NCBI GenBank assembly: GCA_964483625.1
Contig: CAZABB010000035.1
Span: 1 to 18,924 of the forward strand
Direction of reading: 5' to 3'
DNA from: JAFGQU01 sp964483625
GTDB lineage: Bacteria > Omnitrophota > Gorgyraeia > Duberdicusellales > 4484-171
Length of the DNA: 18,924 bases
Below, piece by piece: positions 1 to 6,928 of the stretch. The notes beneath the pieces were generated by a model. It saw only the letters and a list, made by a program, of their open reading frames with translations. It did no database searches and was not told the DNA's origin. Every line of letters begins with the position of its first letter. Position 1 is the stretch's first letter. The translations under genes and the position numbers were made by a program.

Positions 1-2
1 TC

Positions 3-1217
3 GGGTACGTCAACGGGGCCAAAGGATGGCTGATTTACCGCGGTTATGATGTATTCGACCTCTGCGCCCATTCATCGTTTGAAGAGGTGGCCTATCTTTT
101 AATTCACGGGAATCTGCCGTCTCAGAAAGAACTGAACAGATTCAATAAAAAACTCGTCGCATACCGCGAAATTCCTTCGACCCAGAAAGCCCTGGAAAAT
201 TTCTCGTTAAAGAAAATGCAGCCGATGTCGGCGTTAAGTCTGGGCACCATACTCATGGGCCAGGAATTCACCGAAAGCGAAACATCCTTAAGCGAAGCAG
301 AGCTGGGGAAACTGATCTCGACCGATGAAGATTCGATCCCGATGGAAACAAAACCCCGCGGCGAAAAACACGCAATTTATGAATTTGCTGCGAAAAAGAA
401 ACGGAAAACGGCCCTTGAGGTCTGTTACCATCTCATTGCCGGCGTTGCCAGTATTACCGCGACGATCGCGCGACTGCGCGAAGGAAAACACCCCATAAAA
501 CCCGATCCGAAGTTAAGCCATGCGGCAAATTTTATTTATATGATGACCGGGAAACATCCGACTCCCGAGCAGGAACGGGTCATGGATATCGCTCTCATTC
601 TTCACGCCGATCACGGCATGAATGCCAGTACGTTCGCCTCCATGGTCGTCGCTTCGACCTTATCGGATTTCTACCTTTCGATCGGTTCAGGGATAGCCGC
701 TCTAAACGGCCCCCTGCACGGCGGGGCAAATGAACAGGTTGTCAGGATGCTGGAGAAGATCAAAAAACCGGAGAAAGTACCCTCCTGGTATAAAAATGCC
801 CGCAGCCGCAAGGAAAAGATAATGGGGTTCGGACACCGGGTATATAAAGCCTATGATCCCCGCGCGCGGATATTAGGCCCTTTAGCCGAACACCTGGCAA
901 AAGAAAATCATGACGTCTGGGATTTGTTTGAGACAGCGCAAGCGTTGGAGAAAGAAGTGATTGACACGCTGGGAAAACAAAAAGGAATTTTCCCTAATGT
1001 GGATTTTTATTCCGGTATCGTCTATCTTGCCATGGGAATTGAAACTGACTTATTCACTCCTATTTTTGCCGTGAGCCGGGTCTCCGGCTGGAACGCCCGG
1101 ATATTAGAATACCTGAAGAATAACCGCATTTTCCGCCCCCGGGCAATGTATCGGGGATCGTTTAATCGAGAATACGTACCGATCAAACAGCGCTCCGGTT
1201 CGAAAAAAAGTACCTAA
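3..1217 (+). CDS. gltA: Citrate synthase, 5'-truncated by the window edge
   Basis: Condenses acetyl-CoA with oxaloacetate to make citrate, the entry step of the TCA cycle, in the cytoplasm. The frame is open from base 3, and the codons before the first GTG at 87 still read as citrate synthase (KGWLIYRGYD, then HSSFEEVAYLLIHG), so the real start lies upstream of the window and only the first few dozen residues are missing. Family motifs are all present: LHADHGMNASTF, then GPLHGGAN with the active-site His at 717-719, then GFGHRVYKAYDPRA with the second catalytic His at 834-836, then NVDFYSG with the catalytic Asp at 1002-1004. The C-terminus RPRAMYRG is also typical. A 2-methylcitrate synthase cannot be excluded by sequence alone, as the families are close; no prp genes are seen nearby. 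A small membrane protein follows after 12 nt and is probably cotranscribed. Confidence 0.96.
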   Translation, partial: GYVNGAKGWLIYRGYDVFDLCAHSSFEEVAYLLIHGNLPSQKELNRFNKKLVAYREIPSTQKALENFSLKKMQPMSALSLGTILMGQEFTESETSLSEAELGKLISTDEDSIPMETKPRGEKHAIYEFAAKKKRKTALEVCYHLIAGVASITATIARLREGKHPIKPDPKLSHAANFIYMMTGKHPTPEQERVMDIALILHADHGMNASTFASMVVASTLSDFYLSIGSGIAALNGPLHGGANEQVVRMLEKIKKPEKVPSWYKNARSRKEKIMGFGHRVYKAYDPRARILGPLAEHLAKENHDVWDLFETAQALEKEVIDTLGKQKGIFPNVDFYSGIVYLAMGIETDLFTPIFAVSRVSGWNARILEYLKNNRIFRPRAMYRGSFNREYVPIKQRSGSKKST

Positions 1218-1229
1218 CCTGCTTTTTCT

Positions 1230-1637
1230 ATGAATATGTTCTGGCTATGGTCTCCCGCGGTGATACTCTTCAGCCTTATTGTGGGGATTGCGATCCTCAT
1301 GGTTCTGCTCAAACGCCTGAAAGAAATCATAGCCGGCCTGTCCGATGACATCAATGATCTGAAACGATATTTCCATCTCAGCTGTCAGGCTCGTACCGAC
1401 CAGCAGCGCCGTGAATATTTCTTCGCGTTTATCAGTAAAAAAATCCATGAAATGATCGAAGAGGATAAAGGGATCGACGATATCCGCCATTACGTCATTA
1501 CCAATTTCGGCCGGCGCAATTTTAAACGCTGGAAAGAATACATCTATTACATAAAAAAGGAACATGACTTGAATAAAGCACACCATGTCCCCACGGTGCA
1601 CTACCGGGGCGATCTCTTCGGCAGGGAAGAAAACTGA
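1230..1637 (+). CDS. Small membrane-anchored protein of unknown function
   Basis: I do not recognise a family. The 135-residue product has one clear hydrophobic segment at about residues 7-28, followed by a basic KRLKE stop-transfer-like stretch. The rest is a charged, mostly helical soluble part rich in aromatic and basic residues (for example NFGRRNFKRWKEYIYYIKK near residues 92-110). The likely topology is a single N-terminal anchor with the soluble part in the cytoplasm. It begins 12 nt after the citrate synthase stop codon, so it is probably read from the same transcript. There is no clear Shine-Dalgarno sequence before the ATG, and a second in-frame ATG lies two codons later. The stop codon is followed almost at once by a repeat array. 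It is judged real because of the uninterrupted frame, the spacing to its neighbour and the sensible membrane segment. Confidence 0.75.
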   Translation: MNMFWLWSPAVILFSLIVGIAILMVLLKRLKEIIAGLSDDINDLKRYFHLSCQARTDQQRREYFFAFISKKIHEMIEEDKGIDDIRHYVITNFGRRNFKRWKEYIYYIKKEHDLNKAHHVPTVHYRGDLFGREEN

Positions 1638-1638
1638 A

Positions 1639-1806
1639 ACACGTTACATGGCACACGACACACGCATGCCTGCTTACGCAGGCAGTCACACGTTGCACGA
1701 CACACGTCACACGTATTTTTCTTCACGTGTAACCTTGTGACCATGTGTCCTTGTGACTCGCCGAAGGCAAGCATGTGACCTTGTGACTATGTGACTTTGT
1801 GACCTT
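1639..1806. repeat. Heptad/octad repeat array with hairpins, copy 1
   Basis: This array starts 1 nt after the upstream stop codon and fills the gap before the cupin gene. One part is phased at 7 bp, with ACG at 1690, 1697, 1704, 1711 and 1725. Another part is phased at 8 bp: ACCTTGTG, ACCATGTG and TCCTTGTG at 1732-1755, and GTGAC at 1775, 1783, 1791 and 1799. Two hairpins are embedded: TGCCTGC-TTAC-GCAGGCA at 1667-1684, and a weaker CTCGCC-GAA-GGCAAG at 1757-1771. Short open frames across it are low-complexity and not credible as genes. Its core is repeated in inverted orientation at 6770-6848. Confidence 0.9.
1652..1730 (-). repeat. 79-bp perfect inverted repeat, left copy
   Basis: The reverse complement of 1652-1730 is identical over all 79 positions to 6770-6848. 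The match stops at the next base on both sides. It contains the TGCCTGC/GCAGGCA hairpin, whose loop reads GTAA on the minus strand, a GNRA-type tetraloop. The two copies bracket a 5-kb block of four genes. No transposase or target-site duplication is visible, so this looks like a dispersed intergenic element and not an insertion-sequence end. Confidence 0.95.
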
Positions 1807-1812
1807 ATTATC

Positions 1813-2172
1813 ATGTGGGTAAAAAAGCTGAGCGATTGTGAAGAATTTACCGCCGGTGACGGATGCGCCTTAAGAGAATACCTGCATCCGGCCCGGGGAG
1901 ACTTCGCCCTGCGGTATAGTTTAGCCCACGCCACGGTGCCGGCAAGACGAACGACGCGGGCTCATACGCTTAAAACTTCCGAAGTCTACGTCATCCTCTC
2001 AGGACGAGGAATTATGCACATCGATGACGATAGTCGCCGGGTAAAGGCCGAGGATGTTATCTACATCCCCCCGGGTTCCGTTCAATACATCGAAAATATT
2101 TCTAAAGGAAATTTACGATTTCTCTGCATCGTTGATCCGGCCTGGAGGAAAGAGGATGAGACGATATTATAA
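1813..2172 (+). CDS. Small single-domain cupin
   Basis: A 119-residue beta-barrel cupin. The first cupin motif is recognisable as H51-T-L-K-T-S-E57 followed by VYVILSGRG, and the second as DVIYIPPGSVQYIEN at residues 81-95. The typical second motif-1 His is Leu here, and the motif-2 His is Gln (Q91), so the usual metal site is incomplete. As I recall, a subgroup of small cupins shares the PPG-x-VQ-x-IEN motif and a C-terminus like CIVDPAWRKEDE, so the Gln may be a family trait and not decay. The function could be sugar or small-ligand binding or isomerisation, but the substrate is unknown. The last 17 nt overlap the start of the glycoside hydrolase gene, implying coupled expression. There is no good Shine-Dalgarno sequence; the start is simply the first ATG before the conserved fold. 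Confidence 0.85.
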   Translation: MWVKKLSDCEEFTAGDGCALREYLHPARGDFALRYSLAHATVPARRTTRAHTLKTSEVYVILSGRGIMHIDDDSRRVKAEDVIYIPPGSVQYIENISKGNLRFLCIVDPAWRKEDETIL

Positions 2173-3415
2173 ATGCACCGCAGCCTGTCTCATCCTGATC
2201 AACCTGTCCTGGGTCCGTTACGCTTACCCCTCAGCCGGACAAAAGCTGCCAGACCGCCATCTTATCCCGACTCCGCATGAAACCGAAGCGATCGGCCGCC
2301 TTGATTTTGATTCCGACGGGATTATAAACCGGGACGATCCGGACATCGACGGAGACAGAATTCCCAATAATACCGACGCCGACATCGATGGCGACGGAGT
2401 CAAAAACGATGCCGACCCCGCTCCCGGCGACCGGCGTGAAATCGGCTATCACCCGTTCGGCATGCTCGCTTTTCTTTCCTGGAACCATCCCTGGAATAAC
2501 TTCAAATATACACAAGACCATATCGCGCGCGCGGTCCGAATGATCAAAAAGACCGGCGCCTCATTCGTCCGGATGGACTTTTACTGGAATGACATCGAAC
2601 CGGCCCCCGGACGATTTTCTTTTGAACCATACGACCGCATTGGGGAAGAATTGACCCGTAACAATATCGGTATCCTGGCTATCCTCGATTACTCTGCAGA
2701 CTGGACTGCGCCCCGCTGGAATTCACCGCCGCGTCGTGACGAAGACTTCGTAGCCTTCTGCCGGAAGGTTGCGAACCGGTATAAACACCGGATAAAGTAC
2801 TGGGAAATATGGAACGAACCGGATTCTCCCGCGTACTGGCATCCCCAGGATGGAATGAAACGGTACACCCGCCTCTTAAAAAAATCCGCGGCGGGCATCA
2901 AAGAAGCAGATGCCAGCGTACACATAGTGCTGGGCGGACTTACCGCGCAAGGGTATTACGCCTTAAACCGCATTTATTCTCAGGGAGGTAAAGATGCATT
3001 CGACATCGTCAACATCCATCCTTTCGTCGACCCTCTCACGCCCAACGCCCTGGATCGGATCAGAAACCTGCATGAAAATATCCGGCGTCTTATGCGCCGG
3101 TACGGAGATCAAGATAAAAAAATCTGGTTTACCGAAATCGGCTGCCCCGGCGTAGAGAGCCCGGATGAATCAAACGCCTGGTGGGAGGGAGTAAGCCCGT
3201 CGGAGACAGAACAGGCTCATTTTCTGTATCGGGTATATACCGAGCTTCTTACCCTGGAAGGAGTCGAAAAAATCTTCTGGGCTTATTTGAGAGACAATAA
3301 AGACCATTTCCGTTCCGGCATGGACTATTTCGGCCTTATCCGCTGGGATTTTTCCCCGAAAAAATCCTATAACGCGTATCGCAAAGCGTTCCGGCACTGG
3401 CAAAAAAAGAAATAG
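2156..3415 (+). CDS. Exported clan GH-A glycoside hydrolase with calcium-binding-type repeats
   Basis: A 419-residue protein. The start at 2156 is chosen because GGAGGAAAGAGG precedes it directly and a signal peptide follows (residues 1-26, hydrophobic core ACLILINLSWV); frames extending further upstream run inside the cupin gene. Residues 50-88 form Asp-rich repeats (DFDSDGI, DPDIDGDRIPN, DADIDGDGVKND) like thrombospondin type 3 or dockerin-type calcium loops. From about 99 to 410 is a TIM-barrel hydrolase with SFVRMDFYWNDIEPAPG, the acid/base motif WEIWNEPD (Glu221) and the nucleophile motif WFTEIGCPG (Glu327). This pattern fits clan GH-A, closest in feel to GH39 or GH5-like enzymes, acting on a beta-linked glycan outside the cytoplasm. 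The exact substrate cannot be read from the sequence. The overlap with the cupin gene suggests a joint role, perhaps in sugar use. Confidence 0.88.
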   Translation: MRRYYKCTAACLILINLSWVRYAYPSAGQKLPDRHLIPTPHETEAIGRLDFDSDGIINRDDPDIDGDRIPNNTDADIDGDGVKNDADPAPGDRREIGYHPFGMLAFLSWNHPWNNFKYTQDHIARAVRMIKKTGASFVRMDFYWNDIEPAPGRFSFEPYDRIGEELTRNNIGILAILDYSADWTAPRWNSPPRRDEDFVAFCRKVANRYKHRIKYWEIWNEPDSPAYWHPQDGMKRYTRLLKKSAAGIKEADASVHIVLGGLTAQGYYALNRIYSQGGKDAFDIVNIHPFVDPLTPNALDRIRNLHENIRRLMRRYGDQDKKIWFTEIGCPGVESPDESNAWWEGVSPSETEQAHFLYRVYTELLTLEGVEKIFWAYLRDNKDHFRSGMDYFGLIRWDFSPKKSYNAYRKAFRHWQKKK

Positions 3416-3427
3416 CCCTCGATATAT

Positions 3428-3455
3428 TTGACATAATCGGCATATTGACTAGAAT
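3428..3455 (+). promoter_or_regulatory. Predicted sigma70-type promoter for the HPP gene
   Basis: TTGACA at 3428-3433, a 16-bp spacer, and TAGAAT at 3450-3455. The -10 ends 22 nt before the ATG at 3478, giving a leader of about 15 nt with no Shine-Dalgarno sequence. This is the only good promoter pair in the gap after the hydrolase gene. Confidence 0.7.
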
Positions 3456-3477
3456 AATACCAAACCCATAACGGCAG

Positions 3478-3978
3478 ATGCGTTTTCTCGATAAAAATTT
3501 CAAGAACAACCCCCGCCCGTACCTGTTTCAATCAGCCTGCGCTTCCTTATATATCCTTCTTATCCTTCTGATTCTGGATACCCGGCAGAACGCGGCAATC
3601 ATCGCCTCGATGGGAGCAAGCGTATTTCTGGTATTTACTACCCCCCGGCAATATTACGCCTGCCCGAAAGCGCTTATCGGAGGATATCTGGTCGGAATTC
3701 TTCTGGGAGCGTTTTTCTCCTGGCTTTCCCGTTCGGATATGTTCAGCGCGACACTTTCTCTGAACATCCGTTATATTATCTGCGGTGCCGCCGCCGTGGG
3801 GATATCGATTTTTCTGATGGTCATTACCGATACCGAACACCCTCCGGCGGCGGGGATGGCCTTAAGCCTGGTATTGAGCCAATGGACCCCCGCGACTCTG
3901 GCCTTTATCATCGGCGCCGTCATATTTTTAAGTATCATTAAGAAAATACTGGATCCTTTTTTGAGAAAACTCATCTGA
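3478..3978 (+). CDS. HPP family integral membrane protein
   Basis: A 166-residue protein with about four hydrophobic segments (roughly residues 20-54, 66-82, 98-116 and 126-154). It carries the family motif TDTEHPPAAG with His-Pro-Pro at 121-123. The preceding ASMGASVFLVFTTPRQYYACPKAL block also matches the family layout. HPP proteins are inner-membrane proteins; some plant and cyanobacterial members have been linked to nitrite transport, but bacterial members are mostly uncharacterised, so a transport role is only a possibility. The gene has its own predicted promoter at 3428-3455 and sits 62 bp after the hydrolase gene. Nothing suggests truncation. Confidence 0.9.
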   Translation: MRFLDKNFKNNPRPYLFQSACASLYILLILLILDTRQNAAIIASMGASVFLVFTTPRQYYACPKALIGGYLVGILLGAFFSWLSRSDMFSATLSLNIRYIICGAAAVGISIFLMVITDTEHPPAAGMALSLVLSQWTPATLAFIIGAVIFLSIIKKILDPFLRKLI

Positions 3979-4014
3979 TACTGCCGCACCATATCCCTTC
4001 AATCGGAATCGGCA

Positions 4015-4042
4015 TTGCTTCCGGTTAAAATGCTGATATAAT
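4015..4042 (+). promoter_or_regulatory. Predicted promoter with extended -10 for the coiled-coil gene
   Basis: TTGCTT at 4015-4020, a 16-bp spacer, and TATAAT at 4037-4042 preceded by TG at 4034-4035 (extended -10). Transcription would start near 4049. That favours the GTG at 4081, with a leader of about 32 nt and a Shine-Dalgarno sequence, over the GTG at 4057. Confidence 0.7.
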
Positions 4043-4080
4043 ATCTACCAACGGCTGTGGTAGAGAGGGAAGGAAAGAAA

Positions 4081-6738
4081 GTGTACCGTCCGAAAAAGAA
4101 ATACACGTTTTTTTTAACCGGAGGGGCCGGGCAAGGCGGGATTATTCTGTTCTGTTTTCTGTTTATTTTCTTTACTCTGTCCGCCGGCGCGCAAAACTCT
4201 CCGCCCGGCAACTCCCAACCGCTGTTTGAAGCCTGCGAGGCGATTATCGATAAATCCCTGGACAATGTATTGCAGGATCTGGTACGGATCAAGACTGAGA
4301 ACAGAGAACTGAAAGCCACCCTGGAAGAATACCGGAGACGGCTTGAGGCCGCCGCCCCGGAAGAAACCGGACAATTGCGTACAGAAATACAAAAACTCCG
4401 GAAAAAGATCGAGGGATACAAGAGCTCCCTCGCCGACACCCTCGAAAAAATACAAACCGAGAAAAATAAAAACGAAAAGCTTCAGGACGCTCTGACTGAA
4501 TTAAAAGAAAGCGTCTCGGCGCTCAAGATCGAATATAACACCTTACTCGAGGAAAGCGCTCGCCAGCACCGTCGCCAGCTTACGCAACGGCAGACCATAG
4601 AAGACTTAAAACTCAAGAACCGGAATCTCTCCGGGCTTCTCAAAGAAAAAAAGGCCGAAATCGACCGATGGAAAGAAAAAGCCGATCCTTCCGGCCGTGA
4701 GGATCTCGAAACAAAATTAAAAGATCATCAGTCTCTTTCCCGGCAATACCAGATGCAGTTAGATCAGCAGAGGAGTCAGCTGCGGAAGAATGAGGAAACG
4801 ATTGCCTCGCTGAAAGAGGAACTTTCCCGCCGGCAACAGATATCCCGTCAGGCCCGGGAAAAAAATAAATCTGAAGCCGCCGCTGCCGATCAAAACCGCC
4901 GGATTATTACCGGCCTCAAAGGAGAACTGCTCCGCATCAAGGAGCGCCTCTCGGAAAAAGAAGCCCTCCTGGCTCAATCACAGCAGAAACTGGCCCAGAC
5001 AGAGGAACAACTGGAAACCGCCCGTGCCGGATCCGAAGAATACCGGTCGCGGCTTCAGACCGAAGAAACCGCGGCAAAGACCGCCGCAGAAGATCGAAAA
5101 GAAATGTCCCGGCAATTACGTCAGGCCCGGGAAAAAAATCAATCTGAGGCTGCCGCCGCCGATCAGAACCGCCGGATTATTTCCGACCTCAAAGGAGAAC
5201 TGCTCCGCGTCAAGGAGCGCCTCTCAGAAAAAGAAACACTCCTGGCCCAATCGCAGCAGAAACTGACCCAGACAAAGGAGCAACTGGGAACCGCCCGCGC
5301 CGAATCCGAAGAATACCGATCGCGGCTTCAGGCCGAGGAAACCGCGGCACAGACCGCCGAAGGAAATCGAAAAGAAATGTCCCGGCAATTACGTCGGGCT
5401 CAGGGAAAAATCGACAGCCTCCAGAGCCAAACTCAGCAGCTTATCCAAAACGTAAACAAACTTACCCGCCAGAATGAATCGCTTCGTAAAGCCAAAACGG
5501 AAATTGTCTCCGGAGAAAACCAACGAAACCGGGAGGTTGCCGCGCTGAAAGAAGAACTCACGCAAGCCCGCCAAGCGCTTACGGAAAAAAACCGGATCAT
5601 TGCCGAACGCGAGAACGTCAGATCCCGGGACCAATCCCGGATCAAAGGATTAGAAGCTCAGCATCGCCAATGTCAGGATCAACTGCGTCAACGCGACAAC
5701 GAGCTGGCAGCCAGTACCGGGCGCATCGGGGATCTGGAAGAAAAACTTAAGGAGAAGGAATCTTCCGCCAGCCAAACGCAGCAGACGCTCAAGCGGCAGG
5801 TAACGGAAAAGCAGGATGAACTCGCTTCGCTCATGCAGAAAAACCGCGCATTACGCCGCCAGGTGGAATCTCTGCGAAACGAGCAATCCCGCGGCAAAGA
5901 GGACCGGATTCAGTCCCTTAAGGTAACCGTTGGGGAAAAATCCGAAACAGTCTCCCGTCTGGAAAGCGAACTTAAGGAGGCGAATCGAGAAAGAACCCGG
6001 ACTCGCCGGCGAATCGAAGAAATGCAGGCCACGATAGAAGAAATCACCTCGCAAAACTCCGAATTAACGAATCAATCGGCTTCTCTAAAGAACGTTTTCG
6101 ATCAGGAAAAATCAAAATACGCCCGGAGCATGCAGAATCTTCAAAATAAAATCGACAATCTCAAATCTTCCCTCGGCGAAAAAGAAAACGTGATCTCCGC
6201 TCTCCAGGATAAAGTAGACCAATACACTCGTATCGTTCCCGAGGGGCAACTGCGTACCCAGGAAAAATATTTCGAAAAAATTAAAGAACTAAAAAACAGT
6301 ATAGCCGAATGTAACCGCCGCCATGAAGAATCCCGGGAAGAACTCCGTTCTCTGTTAAGGAATCAAAATCAATCCCGGGACACAACCTCTACCCTGCATA
6401 AAACCATCAAGGCCCTGGAACAGGAAAACCTTGACCTCCTGAAAGAAGCCGAAGCTCTGAATAAAACCATCTATTCACTGGGCCTGGGCGGAGAACTGGA
6501 GAGGACCAAAGAAATCCTTGAGCAAAGACAACAACGGCAGGAGAAATATTATACCAAAGAGCTTAAAGATTACGCTCAACAGGTGGATGCTCTCGGCGAG
6601 GTTGTCCGTGAATATGAAGTAACCGTCGCCGAAGTCATCACTCTCTTAGACAGTATCCCGATAGACGCTCCCCGCCAGAAAAGACACGCCGCCGAACTGC
6701 GCAAAAAACTGCATGCGTTACAATCGACCACCTGGTAA
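4081..6738 (+). CDS. Exported long coiled-coil protein with internal tandem duplication
   Basis: An 885-residue protein. I chose the GTG at 4081 because AGGGAAGGA lies at the right distance before it and because the promoter at 4015-4042 would leave only about 8 nt before the GTG at 4057. A basic N-terminus (YRPKKK), a hydrophobic core at about residues 20-34 and an AGA-Q site near 35-38 make a good signal peptide, so it should be periplasmic or cell-surface. From about residue 60 to 860 it is almost all heptad coiled coil, rich in E, K, R, Q and S. Residues 257-347 and 348-438 are a 91-residue tandem duplication, about 77 of 91 identical. No enzymatic domain is visible. Matches to myosin, SMC or other long coils would be compositional only. 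A structural or scaffold role in the envelope is an inference. Confidence 0.88.
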   Translation: MYRPKKKYTFFLTGGAGQGGIILFCFLFIFFTLSAGAQNSPPGNSQPLFEACEAIIDKSLDNVLQDLVRIKTENRELKATLEEYRRRLEAAAPEETGQLRTEIQKLRKKIEGYKSSLADTLEKIQTEKNKNEKLQDALTELKESVSALKIEYNTLLEESARQHRRQLTQRQTIEDLKLKNRNLSGLLKEKKAEIDRWKEKADPSGREDLETKLKDHQSLSRQYQMQLDQQRSQLRKNEETIASLKEELSRRQQISRQAREKNKSEAAAADQNRRIITGLKGELLRIKERLSEKEALLAQSQQKLAQTEEQLETARAGSEEYRSRLQTEETAAKTAAEDRKEMSRQLRQAREKNQSEAAAADQNRRIISDLKGELLRVKERLSEKETLLAQSQQKLTQTKEQLGTARAESEEYRSRLQAEETAAQTAEGNRKEMSRQLRRAQGKIDSLQSQTQQLIQNVNKLTRQNESLRKAKTEIVSGENQRNREVAALKEELTQARQALTEKNRIIAERENVRSRDQSRIKGLEAQHRQCQDQLRQRDNELAASTGRIGDLEEKLKEKESSASQTQQTLKRQVTEKQDELASLMQKNRALRRQVESLRNEQSRGKEDRIQSLKVTVGEKSETVSRLESELKEANRERTRTRRRIEEMQATIEEITSQNSELTNQSASLKNVFDQEKSKYARSMQNLQNKIDNLKSSLGEKENVISALQDKVDQYTRIVPEGQLRTQEKYFEKIKELKNSIAECNRRHEESREELRSLLRNQNQSRDTTSTLHKTIKALEQENLDLLKEAEALNKTIYSLGLGGELERTKEILEQRQQRQEKYYTKELKDYAQQVDALGEVVREYEVTVAEVITLLDSIPIDAPRQKRHAAELRKKLHALQSTTW
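4849..5394 (+). repeat. In-frame 273-bp tandem duplication inside the coiled-coil gene
   Basis: Two units, 4849-5121 and 5122-5394, are repeated with a period of exactly 273 nt (91 codons). Anchors such as CAGGCCCGGGAAAAAAAT at 4849 and 5122, and GAAATGTCCCGGCAATTACG at 5101 and 5374, mark the period. The coding frame is preserved, and by eye the encoded units differ at about 14 positions, so the duplication is recent but not brand new. Confidence 0.93.
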
Positions 6739-6870
6739 ACACGTCACAAAGACACAAGGTCACAAAGTCACACGTGAAGAAAAATACGTGTGACGTGTGT
6801 CGTGCAACGTGTGACTGCCTGCGTAAGCAGGCATGCGTGTGTCGTGTGACTATGTGTCTATGTGACCTCT
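6739..6870. repeat. Heptad/octad repeat array with hairpin, copy 2
   Basis: The array begins at the end of the coiled-coil stop codon. It opens with 8-bp units starting at 6743, 6751, 6759 and 6767 (GTCACAAA, GACACAAG, GTCACAAA, GTCACACG). Units phased at 7 bp follow (ACGTG every 7 bp in 6786-6813), then the TGCCTGC-GTAA-GCAGGCA hairpin at 6816-6833. It closes with 8-bp units at 6846, 6854 and 6862 (GTGACTAT, GTGTCTAT, GTGACCTC). No gene is present here; the next gene's promoter begins at 6893. Confidence 0.9.
6770..6848 (+). repeat. 79-bp perfect inverted repeat, right copy
   Basis: Identical over 79 bp to the reverse complement of 1652-1730. It carries the hairpin TGCCTGC-GTAA-GCAGGCA, with a C(GUAA)G loop if transcribed from the plus strand. 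Perfect identity at 5 kb distance points to recent copying or inversion, or to selection or gene conversion. Confidence 0.95.
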
Positions 6871-6892
6871 TTATATGGCCGGGTTTGTCCTA

Positions 6893-6920
6893 TTGACTAT
6901 TTTAAAAAATCAATTAGAAT
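6893..6920 (+). promoter_or_regulatory. Predicted promoter; geometry suggests a leaderless mRNA
   Basis: TTGACT at 6893-6898, a 16-bp spacer, and TAGAAT at 6915-6920. The -10 ends 8 nt before the ATG at 6929, so transcription would begin at or within 1-2 nt of the start codon, and no Shine-Dalgarno sequence is present. Confidence 0.7.
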
Positions 6921-6928
6921 AGCTCCCT

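Noticed and set aside
1639..1806. Possible CRISPR array in the repeated sequence
   Set aside because: The units are 7-8 bp with no 25-40 bp repeat or unique spacers, and no cas gene is nearby.
1522..1934. Short minus-strand open frames over the repeat region and cupin
   Set aside because: The translations are low-complexity products of the repeat or antisense to the cupin; no start signal or family similarity.
4057..4080. GTG at 4057 as start of the coiled-coil protein
   Set aside because: It would begin only about 8 nt after the predicted transcription start with no ribosome-binding site; GTG 4081 has a well-placed AGGGAAGGA.
3999..4455. Antisense open frames opposite the coiled-coil gene N-terminus
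   Set aside because: They lie opposite a gene with a promoter, ribosome-binding site and signal peptide, and have no recognisable domain; high-GC coding often leaves long antisense frames.
1652..6848. Composite transposon formed by the 79-bp inverted repeats
   Set aside because: No transposase, no visible target duplication, and the repeats merge into longer low-complexity arrays on both sides.
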